This document shows positions 55,199-64,000 of a stretch of DNA of 64,000 nt, piece by piece. The translations under genes were made by a program, and so were the position numbers. The stretch's first letter is position 1. The number at the start of each line of letters is the position of its first letter. The notes under the pieces are model-generated. The model saw only the letters and a program-made list of their open reading frames with translations, made no database searches and was not told where the DNA came from. The stretch comes from Lolium rigidum (lineage: Eukaryota; Streptophyta; Magnoliopsida; Poales; Poaceae), in NCBI RefSeq assembly GCF_022539505.1, contig NC_061514.1, positions 42,024,869 through 42,088,868 of the forward strand, written 5' to 3'.

Positions 55199-56584
55199 TG
55201 ATACATCCAAAATGTATCTACTTTCCCGAACACTTTGCTATTGTTTTGCCTCTAAATTGTGTATTTTGGATGCAACTAACACGGACTAACGCTGTTTTCA
55301 GCGAAGCTGATTCCGGTGTCTCGTTTTTGTGCAGAAATCCAACTTTCGGGAAAATCCTCGGAATTTATGCAGAAGGCCCTATTTTCCCGGAATGCGGCGG
55401 AGCCGGAGAAGGACAAGTAAGGTGGAGGCCCGGGGCCCCACACCATAAGGCGGCGCGGCCTAGGGGGGGCCCGCGCGGCCCTATGGTGTGGCCCCCTCGG
55501 CCGGCCTCCGACGCCCTCCTTCGGACTACTTATCGGCCTCGACCTAAAAACGCATGAAAGGAAGTCGAAGTCGCCAGAAACCCTCCAGAGAGCCGCCACA
55601 TCGCGAAACTCCGTCTCGGGAGCCAGAAGTCTCCGTTCTGGCACTCCGCCGGGATGGGGAATTGGAGGAGATCTTCACCGCCATCACCGCCAACGCCTCT
55701 CCATCGACCAGCCATGTTTCCCCCATCCATGTGTGAGTAATTCCCCCGCTGTAGGCTGAAGGGGATGGTAGGGATTGGATGATATTGGTCATGTAATAGT
55801 CATAAGATTGTTAGGGCATAGTGCCTAGTATCCAGTAGATGTCACTTTTATGATATTGTTGCAACTTGTTATGCTTAATGCTTGTCACTAGGGCCCGAGT
55901 GCCATGATCTCAGATCTGAACATGTTATTGATTCATGAAGATATTCGTTGTTTATGATCTTACCTGCAAGTTGTATACACATGTCGCTGTACGGAACCAA
56001 TGGCCCCGAAGTGACAGAAATTGGGACAACTGGAGGGGATGGTAGTGATGTGAGGATCACATGTGTTCACGGAGTGTTAATGCTTTGCTCCGGTACTCTA
56101 TTAAAAGGAGTACCTTAATTTCCAGTAGTTTCCCTAGAGGCCCGGCTGCCACCGGCTGGTAGGACAAAAGATGTTGTGCAAGTTTCTCATTGCGAGCACG
56201 TACGACTAAATATGGAACACATGCCTATTGATTGATTAGTACTTGGATACCGTTTTATTATTATCTGCAAATGCCCTGCTTTGATTGTTATATGAGTTTC
56301 TCTCATCCATGCAACGTCCGTTAAATCCGTCTCTGTGCCTACAGTATTTTAATCCTGCTGTTTACTATAATCACTACTGCTGTCTTTATTTCACCGCTGC
56401 TGCTATTTCACTATTCCTACTGCTATAAAACTGTTACTACTGATAAACTCTTGCGAGCAAGTCTGTTTCCAGGTGCAGCTGAATTGACAACTCCGCTGTT
56501 AAGGCTTACAAGTATTCTTTGTCTCCCCTTGTGTCGAATCAATAAATTGGGTAATACTTCCCTCGAAGACTGTTGCGATCCCCT
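55199..56584 (+). repeat. 3' LTR of element C, interrupted by CACTA
   Basis: It starts TGATACATCC right after AAGCTTGGGGGAGT and parallels C1 to GTTGCGATCCCCT. The last about 18 bp (TATACTTGTGGGTCATCA in C1) are displaced by the CACTA insertion at 56585. Confidence 0.9.
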
Positions 56585-56619
56585 CACTACAAGAAATCTG
56601 CCATAAGTTGACAAAAATA

Positions 56620-56860
56620 AGGTGTCACTGAAACGTCACTGATGGCTGCTTGTGACGTTACCGTGACGCTTTTCAAAACGTCGAAAGCTGGGAGTCAGCA
56701 GTGAGTGCTTAAGACGTTTCACTTGAAAACGTCGTAGAGCTTTGTGACGTTTTAAAATGTCAGCGACGGCATGATGTTCCCAAACGTCATGGGCACCTGC
56801 CCCCGAGTCCAGCGTGGCAATCCGACGTGGCAAAATTGTGACGAATTAGAAACGTCGTTA
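56620..56860. repeat. CACTA subterminal repeat array
   Basis: At least nine copies of an ACGTC/GACGT core occur in both orientations (CTGAAACGTCACTG, GTGACGTTACC, CAAAACGTCGAAAG, AAGACGTTTCAC, CAAACGTCATGGG, GAAACGTCG). In En/Spm such arrays bind the element's TnpA-type protein. Confidence 0.75.
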
Positions 56861-57019
56861 TCTGAATTCAGCCCGGTCCATTCAGCTTCTTATGTGGGCT
56901 GAGCCCATTAGTTCTGATTATTTTTTTCGGCTTTGTTGGGCCTTGGCCCGTAACTGGCCCAATTACCTCAGCCTTTTTAGCTTATTTTTTTTCAACGGCC
57001 TTTTTAGCTGCTGTACTTA

Positions 57020-57480
57020 CTGGGCCTGGGCCAATTTTCATTGGGCCGTGGCCTTTTTAGGACCCATTACACTTTTGGGCCGTGGCCTTTTTAGGACCCA
57101 TTACAGTTTTGGGTCGTGCCCTTTTTAGGACCATTACACTTTTGGGCCTTGGCCTTTTTAGGGTCCATTATGGTTTTGGGCCTTGGCCTTTTAGGGTCCA
57201 TTAAGATTTTGGGCCTAAGCCTTTATAGGGTCCACAAAGGTTTTGGGCCTCGGCCTTTTTGGGGTCCATAAAGATATTGGGCCTTGGCCTTTTTGGGTCC
57301 ATAAAAGTTATGGGCTTTGGCCTTTTTCTTGTCCTGCAAGTTTTTGGGCTTCGGCCTTTTTTGCCTTTTCAACTCCCATTTTTCGAAAATGCAATTAATT
57401 ATTTGTTGGGCTCTAGCCTTTTAAGAGCCCATATATTTCTAGGCTACTTTGGGCCTTGGCCTTTTAAGACCCCACAATAG
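57020..57480. repeat. Minisatellite of about 40-bp units, TTTTGGGCCTTGGCCTTTTTAG
   Basis: About ten degenerate units of the form TGGGCC(T/G)TGGCCTTTTTAGG followed by (G/A)(T/C)CCATTA. Each unit carries a TGGGCC/TGGGCY site II-like hexamer. It lies beyond the 3' end of the transposase gene. Confidence 0.8.
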
Positions 57481-57730
57481 CCCAACAGTGCATATATTAA
57501 ACTAAGAAATTCAACGACAGAAATATAAAAGACAACATTTCAAATCTGCAAATTTCACAGCAGAGTGACAGCAGCAACATGACCAGGTTCACAGATTCAC
57601 CAACATGTCAAGAAAGTTCACATATTCACAGTAAGAAGTTCACAGATATGACCAAGTTATTGTCACGCTGCCAGGATATGACCAAGTTCCATGGCGGGAC
57701 ACGAAAAAGGGATGCGACCGGCGGCGAGAG

Positions 57731-60335
57731 CTAATTCGCGGATGCTCCGAAGATGGACATCATGTGAGCAAGCCTCCTATCACTTTCCTCAGTCCGCTTG
57801 AGGAGCTCCATGTAGTCCTTGTCACGCTGAGCTTGTGCGGCTTCATTTGCCGCTTGCTTCTCCTTCTGGGCAGCTGCTTCTTCCATGATGGCAAGCAAGC
57901 TGTCGCTTCATCTCGTTCAGCTTCCTCCTGGGACCTCTTCAGCTGTGCTTCCGGGTCATGAACATGCGCCGATACGAGCAGCTGCGGTGGGCTTGTTGAG
58001 CTTGACGGTGGGACCGGGCTGAAGTCCGAGCATTCTTCGGGAAAGTGCTCGTGCTTGGCTTCCTTGCTAAGAACCTTTGCAACAACGACGACTGCGGACC
58101 TTGGCGGTGCACCTTCGGCACGGGAATAGCCAACTCAGCTTCCATATCAGCCTGGAGATCCATTTCCAAAAGATTCATCAATTCAGGAAACGCACGAGTC
58201 CAAGAATGGTTCACAAAAGTGAAATGAACAAGTCACTTACTATTGCAGCTAGAGCTTCCTCAGAGAAACCATCCTTCTTGCTGTGATGGGTCGCCTTAAA
58301 GATGTCGACTGCATCTAGCTCTTCACCTCTGCGCTCCTCCCTCTGGAAATGATGTTCACCAAGAATCAGAACATAAGCTTGTGGAGACAAGAGTAAGATG
58401 CAAAAGAAGTTCTGCAAGAGTGTTCTTACGGTTGCATACGGATGAGCGAGCATAGCTACGAGAGCCGATCTTTTGGCCAAATTTGACCGCATGACACGAC
58501 TTGTCCTTGTTCTTGGTACATGTGTTACTGCGAAGGGCACAATCATGATATTCGGTAATGTGCACACTATAACGATGAGCATCATGTCTACCATGCAAGC
58601 ACTAATGATCGCAAGCTGAAGCAAAGAACATACCTCGTGTCTTGGGGTTACCCACGGAGCGATTAGAGCTTCCCATTCTTCATCCGAGACATCCTTAACA
58701 GGGGACTTGATGCTGACTTCATTTGCTTGGTACTTTGTCGAAGTAGTCCCTTTTCGGGATGTAGCGCTTGTTCTTCGACACTTTCCATGATGACGTCATA
58801 GCAAGCCTTCGGATGACTTCCGACTCTGTGTCCATGATGAAATTTGCCTACAAAGCAAACAAGGGCAAGGACGAGGTTAGTTATCATGAACTATGAACAA
58901 TCAAGCAAGCACTCCTATCATCTAACAAATGAACTGGTGATGAAGAAGATTACCCCCATCTTTCCAACAAAGTCGGCCAACAAATTCTCATCCCTTTTGT
59001 ACAACTTGAAATGCGGAAGGAGCGGCATCTGGCCTCTTGCAAGCATTCCACCCTCCGATGCAAACTTGGCAGCAGGCAAAGGCTTCTCAGGACGTTTCAG
59101 CCCTGGAGGAATCTCAATGGTAAGCTTGACTCCCATCCCCTTGCAAATCTGCTCCGGCCCGGTGCCCTTCCTTTTACGGCCACTGCGGCGGTGGTTCCAC
59201 ACGAATAGCATACATACAAAGATCATGTCAGAAAGCAGCACCCACAACCAAAAGAGTTTATAAAGATAAACAAAAAAGGCAGTAGATAGTGTGGACAGCT
59301 GTCCAACAAAAACTTGCCTTCATCATCCTCAGGATCAAGAAAACCATCAGAATCAAAGTGCTGATGGACCATGACATCAGATGCAGTAGGACCTGTGTCC
59401 CTGCGAACAGTGCTTGCTTCATCGATCCTTTCATCAATCTGCGGTGAGCTACTGCGATTGTTGCGGGGCGGAGTATCTTCATTGTTGGTTGCAGACGCTT
59501 CACTTGATGTCCTCCTGGTGGCTCTTTTGGAAGGAGCTTCAGCAACAGGTTCCAGATGCCTCTTTCTCCCTCCCGGAGCATCGGCAAACACTCTAACGAG
59601 GAGGCATTGAACTTTGTTCCTTTTGCAACCTCTTACTCCTCCTCCCCGGGCTTGTCTTTCTAACGAAGCCTTTTTCTTTCTACTCTTGGGATCCTTCAAT
59701 GCCTCGCAAAAATAGCAAAACAAAATGGCATTACATCACGAGTTATAGCAAAACATAAATAAGAAAACAGATACAAGTAATGCCAGCCCTCCAAAGATGA
59801 TAAGCAGAATGCACCTTCTCAATGTGTTCCCCTATACTCCCTTCAACCTCCCCATCCTCCTGGTCAACCAATTGGTCATTGCTCGGATGATAATCTGAGC
59901 TGTCGCCTTGTGTTATGGCAGATGACTCATCATTTGAAAGTGTGGAACGACCTCCACCTCGACCACCATGTGACTTCCTAAAAATTGACACTACGGCGGG
60001 GATACCCAGGGATTGTAAGACACGGTTGTTCCGCATCATTGTCCTAGCCCTGTCCTTCTCTATCTCGGTGAGTGGCGCTTCTTTACATGTATGAGAGAAA
60101 TATGTAACCATTAGATTGATGGTTGAAATGCATAGAAGCAAGCCAACTCGAACAACTAAGGTAAATTGTTTAATCATAGCAATTTTCAACTTTTAGTTTC
60201 ATTTAATCCTAGGGTACAGAAATATTCAGACAGAGCCAAAAAAAACCCAGCACCCGATTAAAAGCATCAATTAGACACAATGATGTTAGGATGAAGCCGC
60301 ATACCAGCCAGCTGCTTCTTCCCAGTCTTTGCCAT
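57731..60335 (-). pseudogene. CACTA Ptta/En/Spm-type transposase-family gene, about 8 exons, frameshifted
   Basis: ATG at 60335 (MAKTGKKQLA). Exons that join in phase: 60305-60335, 59815-60080 (EAPLTEIEKDRARTMMRNN), 59314-59702 (Lys/Arg-rich, then acidic), 58954-59182 (GTGPEQICKGMGVKLTIEIP) and 58634-58847 (NFIMDTESEVIRRLAMTS). The next exon, about 58440-58525, carries CHAVKFGQKIGSRSYAR, the diagnostic Ptta motif. Exon about 58255-58345 has LDAVDIFKATHHSKKDGF, and the last exon ends ..EESDRRLAHMMSIFGASAN. An extra base at about 58735 shifts exon 5, which is 214 nt where 213 would keep phase. The last exon needs further frame changes. Members bind CACTA ends and help transposition. This copy looks inactive. 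Confidence 0.75.
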
Positions 60336-60772
60336 GCCTGATGTTGATGGGTTGGATATGTGCTGGCACGAAAAGAATAACAATTAGTGACAGCAGATAC
60401 AACATATGGATGCAATTAAAGAACCAAGCAACATAGGTTCATGTGGATCAACAATCACCTGGTTCACCTTGCTCCTTGAAGTAGGTCAGACCTTGATAGT
60501 ATTACCTAAGAAGATAACAGGTTATAATCATTAGACATATCCCTTCATACAACAATAGACATGTACACAGAAAAAGCTGTAGGCATGTACAGATAAACAG
60601 GGCTCCCAAACTTTGTTTGGGAGAAGTTTCATCAACACAGGATAGAAGGGCAATGTAAATGTTCATCGACGAAATATAAAAGGGAATGCCTTGGTAAAGA
60701 TCTGTACCAAGCAAGATCCGCAGCAGGTAATCATATTATGTACTAGTTGCAGCAAGAAAGATCTGTAGAAGC

Positions 60773-61260
60773 TAATCATATATGGACTGCAGTAAACTAG
60801 ATGTACAATCTACAGAGCCCAAGCCAAGTAAAATCCCCCAACAATCACGGATCTGGTTGCGACGAGACCCACGCCGGGCAAGATCTGCATCACTAATTGA
60901 TCGGTTGGATACAGCAAGCAAGATCGGCAGCGGGTAATCATATAGGGACTGCGAGTAAACCAGATCTAAATTCTACGAGCTCCGAGCCAAGCAAGATCCG
61001 CAAGCAATCATCGACTGGTTGCAGCAAGACACATGCCAATCAAGATCCGAAGCAACCATGGACTGCTTGCATATAGCAAGCAAGATCGGCGAAGTAGTAA
61101 TCATATAGGGACTGCAGAAAACCAAATCTAAAATCTACGGAGCTCGAGCCGAGGCAAGATCCGCGAGGAATCATCGGCCGGTTGCCTGCAAGAACATGAA
61201 AAGCAAGATCCGAAGCAACCATGGACTGGTTGCGGCAAGAACCATGACAGAGCCGAGCAA
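60773..61260. repeat. Tandem repeats of about 160 bp upstream of the CACTA gene
   Basis: The TAATCATATA(T/G)GGACTGC landmark recurs at 60773, 60934 and 61098 (spacing 161 and 164 bp). Within units, GCAAGATC(C/G)GCAGC and GGTTGC(A/G)GCAAGA recur. It lies upstream of the ATG, in the probable promoter/leader intron. ORFs here (61040-61389 minus) come from the repeat. Confidence 0.75.
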
Positions 61261-63244
61261 CCCCGACCCTGGACAAGCCAAGGAAACAAGCCATGCCACG
61301 AAATCCCTAACCCTAACCATGCCATGCCAAGCAAACCGTAACCCTAGCCATGGCCGACGAAACCCTAAGCGAGGCCAAGAAAAGGCCATAGATCGAAGAG
61401 GGGGAGGGGTCGGGTTGAGGAGGGAACTCGCCGAAGATCTTGTGGCGAGCGTCTACGCACGCGCGGCCGTCGTCGGCGGGTAGCTCTCCGCTCGTCCGCT
61501 CGTCGGAGCGCCGCTCGTCGGTGGGGAGGAGCGGAGTGGGAGGGGAATTGGGGTTCGTATTGCACCGGAGTGGGAGGGGAATTGGGGAATTGAGGGAGCT
61601 CGTACGGGATTTGACTGAAATGTCCCTCCTTTCCAGCTTAGGTTAGTGGCGTTTCGGACATTTGCCCTCCTTTCCAGCTTAGGTTAGTGGCGGGCGGATT
61701 CAAAACATTTCGCTGGAGCTGGCGGGAGAAGCCGGGCGGGAGAGTTTTGGGGTTTTGGAGGGTTTTGGGGTTTTGGGGTTTTGGAGGGAATTTTTGGGGC
61801 TTTTTTGTGCAAAACAATAATAATTAAATGCGCAATAATGCATATAATTTGGTGTAGATTAAAATATTTTTAAAAACAGAATATCATGTAATTAAACGTG
61901 TGTCACCGTCATTCCTTTAATGATAATAATATAGGGATATATGAAACTCCTAGAATCCTTAATAATTAAATTATTTAAAAAAATCAGAAAATGTTTGGTT
62001 AATTAGGTCAAATAATATGTCTCTTGCACACACTAATTATATGTTATCATAAGGCATATGCAAGCTTTATCCCATTCTATATACATCAAGATTCCGAACG
62101 TGGCAGTTCGATCGTGAAGGGTTCTAGCTCCTAGCTAGAATGTACGTCGTCTCCGCTCGACTTTTTGGCTCCGTTTAATTTGCCAACTGCGCAAAAAGGG
62201 GCCGCCGGGACATGCGGTATGGCCGTACCGGGCGCGCGCGTGCACCCATCCGCCAACGCGCGAAACGGAAAACATTTAGCACATAAAATGACGCGTCCTA
62301 GACCTAAAAACATTTTTCACTCCATTTATTGAACCAAGGAAAGTGTGGCCCCAGTTCAAATCCTCCCGGTCAGTTTCCGGCAGTTCGGCGGGACACCGCA
62401 GGAAGCGGGAGGGATTCCCAGATGGCTACCGCGCGCATACGACATGTGATAGGTGGTGCGTAGGAGGTACATATCGTACCGCTGCGCGGAGGACTCGCGC
62501 AATACTAAAATGCACACCATGTAGCTCCTTCACAAAAAAAGCCCTTTCGGCACCCCGAAAATGGAAAAACCGTCGCCCGTGGTTCGGATTGGAAATCCGC
62601 GACAGGGGCCTTGCTTCTCATCCTAAGGTCCACGCACGTGCCAAATATGGCCTCGTTCCGACAAACTATGTGGTGAAACGGGCCGTTTCCTACTCATTTC
62701 CCTAAAAGCCATAGAACTCCGGACGTGATAGCCCTATTCGCGAAGGGTTTTTCAAGATAATTGCCGTATCCCAATTCCGTCTTTTGAAGTGGTTACTAGG
62801 ACACATAAAATGACGCCACGCGGCTCCGCTCGATTTTTTTTGGCTCCGTTTAATTTGCCAACTGCGCCAAACGGGGCCGCCGGGACATGCGGTATGGCCG
62901 TACCGGGCGCGCGCGTGCACCCGTCTGCCAACGCGCGAAACGGAAAACATTTAGCACATAAAATGACGCGTCCGGCGACCATATATGGGCGGCGCCGCCG
63001 TGCATGGCTGACGCCGGCGACCATATATGGGCGGCGCCGCCGTACACATTTTCAACAGAACTCATTTTCAACAGAACACATTTTCAACCGAACGAATTGC
63101 ACACATACATAGGCATGGTTCAAATTCAGGAACTAAACATTGTGGCACGAACAGACAAATGTTTGGAATTACAACACAATAACTCTAGCATATACTCTAG
63201 CTTCTTCTCCTCCTGACCAACAGATCACTGAATTCACCCTAATT
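61261..63244. other. CACTA 5' leader region, then unassigned repeats; no gene
   Basis: 61380-61650: GC-rich probable transcription-start region of the CACTA gene, with a duplicated GAGTGGGAGGGGAATTGGGG and a duplicated TTTCCAGCTTAGGTTAGTGGCG. 61739-61800: TTTTGGGG repeats. 61800-62100: AT-rich. 62147-62293 and 62820-62970: direct repeats. 62970-63100: short tandem repeats. ORFs at 62131-63112 derive from these repeats. Confidence 0.5.
62147..62970. repeat. Pair of about 150-bp direct repeats
   Basis: 62147-62293 and 62820-62970 share TTTGGCTCCGTTTAATTTGCC, GGGGCCGCCGGGACATGCGG, TATGGCCGTACCGGGCGCGC and AACATTTAGCACATAAAATG in the same order with few changes. About 525 bp of unrelated sequence lies between. 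It could be the ends of a small LTR-like element or a CACTA subterminal duplication. Neither is proven. Confidence 0.7.
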
Positions 63245-63853
63245 TCAGTTCGTACACATCACCCAGGTACAACAGATGACAAAAGCTACAGATAGCACCC
63301 AAACCATGAAGCCTCTCATTTTCTTTGGTTCAGGGTTGCTCTGTTTCCTTGCAGCAAGCAGAAACTTTTCTTCCTGGAGCCTCTCAATTTCTACCTGGAG
63401 CCTCTCAATTTCTTCATCTCGATCCCAAACAGCATCACGCAGATCACGAACTAACTCTTTGTGACGTGCATCTAGCGGATCATCAATCCACTTAAACACT
63501 TTACACCCTATTCCATCAGCAATCTGACAGATGAAGAACAAAAGAGGATAAGTAAGGCATAGTAGAAAAGAAACTTCAGAAGACGGCAGCTCCAGGAAAT
63601 TCAGAATGGGGGCGGGGGGGCGTGCTCGAAGACTAACCGAGCGAATTTTGCAGTTCCGGTATCTTCTCCCAGGATTCGGATCACTCCAAGAAATCCATTG
63701 CGGCATCTTCTCGCCACAGTCACATACGTCGGCGGGCTCATAATCGAATGGCCGCTGCCGATACGGGATGGGCGTGCCCGGCCGCCGCCGGCGACGCGAC
63801 GACGCTCCTGACCTAGAAGAACTGCCCGAGCAGGCTGGGAACTGCGCCGCCAT
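63245..63853 (-). CDS. GRF-type zinc-finger protein with coiled coil and C-terminal membrane anchor (two exons, 164 aa)
   Basis: ATG at 63853. Exon 1 63638-63853 and exon 2 63245-63523 (stop 63245-63247) join in phase 0 with donor TCG|GTTAGT and acceptor CTGTCAG|ATT. Residues 1-35 are Ser/Arg-rich. Residues about 36-85 form a zf-GRF domain (VCDCGEKMPQWISWSDPNPG, RRYRNCK, then across the intron GIGCKVFKWIDD), with CxC...C...C and the NPGRR and FKW landmarks kept. Residues about 87-128 form a helix with heptads (ELVRDLRDAVWDRDEEIERL), and residues about 140-160 a hydrophobic segment (GFMVWVLSVAFVICCTWVM), probably a tail anchor. A TATATA at about 63977 lies 125 bp upstream. GRF fingers bind nucleic acid; such small GRF proteins are abundant in grass genomes and may travel with transposons. 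Intact reading frame. Confidence 0.7.
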   Translation of the reverse strand: MAAQFPACSGSSSRSGASSRRRRRPGTPIPYRQRPFDYEPADVCDCGEKMPQWISWSDPNPGRRYRNCKIRSVSLRARPPAPILNFLELPSSEVSFLLCLTYPLLFFICQIADGIGCKVFKWIDDPLDARHKELVRDLRDAVWDRDEEIERLQVEIERLQEEKFLLAARKQSNPEPKKMRGFMVWVLSVAFVICCTWVMCTN

Positions 63854-63861
63854 GCAACAGA

Positions 63862-63985
63862 TGCACCTGGTCGGAGGGATTTTGGTCGGAGGAGGAACCC
63901 TAGCTAGATGCACCTGGTCGGAGGGATTTTGGTCGAGGTGGAGGGATTTTGAAGACAACTGATTAGTCTATCATGTCTATATACA
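63862..63985 (-). promoter_or_regulatory. Promoter and leader of the GRF-finger gene, with a tandem repeat
   Basis: On the minus strand a TGTATATAGAC TATA box (about 63974-63984) is followed by a leader with two copies of CCAAAATCCCTCCGACCAGG TGCATCT, about 36 bp apart, and a third half copy. Inferred from distance and motif only. Confidence 0.45.
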
Positions 63986-64000
63986 TGGACAACCATACTT

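Larger units (their letters stand above)
38646..56584 (+). mobile_element. Athila-like non-autonomous Ty3/gypsy element C (nested host of element D)
   Basis: 5' LTR 38646-40047, primer site 40059-40076, gag-protease (split), downstream ORF, polypurine tract AAGCTTGGGGGAGT (about 55186-55198) and 3' LTR 55199 onward, cut at 56584 by a CACTA element. Net of element D it is about 9.8 kb. No reverse transcriptase, RNase H or integrase motif was seen between the protease and the 3' LTR, so it must rely on a helper. The organisation (gag-PR plus separate downstream ORF, without polymerase) resembles non-autonomous Athila-type elements known from Triticeae. Confidence 0.85.
56585..61850 (-). mobile_element. 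CACTA (En/Spm) transposon, left end and body
   Basis: The left terminus is CACTACAAGAAATCTGCC, the hallmark of grass CACTA elements. Subterminal 56620-56860 carries many AACGTC/GACGTT motifs in both orientations. The transposase-type gene runs on the minus strand. I looked for the inverted end TTTCTTGTAGTG up to 64000 and did not find it, so the element is right-truncated or extends beyond the window. The end coordinate given is only the limit of what I can assign. It is inserted in LTR C2, so it is younger than element C. Confidence 0.8.

Noticed and set aside
61196..61646. GC-rich ORFs near the CACTA promoter as exons
   Set aside because: They lie upstream of the phased exon 1, in repeat-derived or leader DNA, with no similarity to the family's proteins.
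1..64000. CRISPR arrays, tRNA or rRNA genes, bacterial operons
   Set aside because: No spaced direct repeats, cloverleaf A/B-box sequences or rRNA blocks were recognised; the tandem repeats found are eukaryotic minisatellites.

Overview
This window is nuclear DNA from a grass, most likely a Pooideae species (Triticeae/Poeae type). The evidence is nested Athila-like Ty3/gypsy elements whose LTRs open with TGATACGTC and end in ...GTCATCA, with an Asp-tRNA-type primer site TGGCGCCGTTGCCGGGGA. There are also Stowaway, PIF/Harbinger, Mutator and CACTA transposons, and introns with GT/AG borders. No bacterial or organellar features are seen. One 100-N assembly gap lies at 5317-5416. Almost all of the window is mobile DNA, and I could not identify an unquestionable single-copy host gene. 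The best intact candidate is a small two-exon GRF-type zinc-finger gene at 63245-63853.

Layout. 1-5581: remnants of three LTR retrotransposons. A D-family 3' end and LTR is cut by a B-family LTR plus gag, which is in turn cut by an unclassified TIR element. After the gap comes the tail of a C-family LTR. 5582-8604: low-copy intergenic DNA with a minisatellite and a LINE zinc-finger remnant. 8605-19915 and 30250-35578: two same-orientation copies of a segmental duplication, each loaded with different later insertions. These include a composite MITE, an 82-bp LINE tail, an AACCGAA-rich insertion and several large Harbinger-like elements. 20909-22265: a Stowaway MITE and a 5'-truncated LINE with poly(A). 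22612-27945: a degraded Mutator-like region with a FAR1-type exon, a MULE-derived MITE and a captured ABCG transporter fragment. 36151-36960: a second Harbinger ORF1 remnant.

38646-56584 is a non-autonomous Athila-like element (C) whose gag was split by another non-autonomous element (D, 40767-48901, target duplication ATGTT). Element C carries gag-protease and a separate downstream ORF, but no reverse transcriptase or integrase was seen. Its 3' LTR is interrupted at 56585 by a CACTA element carrying a multi-exon Ptta/En/Spm-type transposase gene with frameshifts. The CACTA right end is not identifiable in the window.

The most interesting themes are these. (1) A set of large Harbinger-like TIR elements with 3-bp TNA duplications: two share nearly identical ends yet carry unrelated cargo ORFs, and several have a TATA box about 70-105 bp before the cargo ATG. 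(2) An internal copy of LTR U3-like sequence, followed by an intron, in front of the downstream ORF of element C. (3) Two tandem 3'-UTR hairpins in element C with compensatory base changes. (4) An interlocked A-B-A'-B' composite MITE that inserted as one unit.
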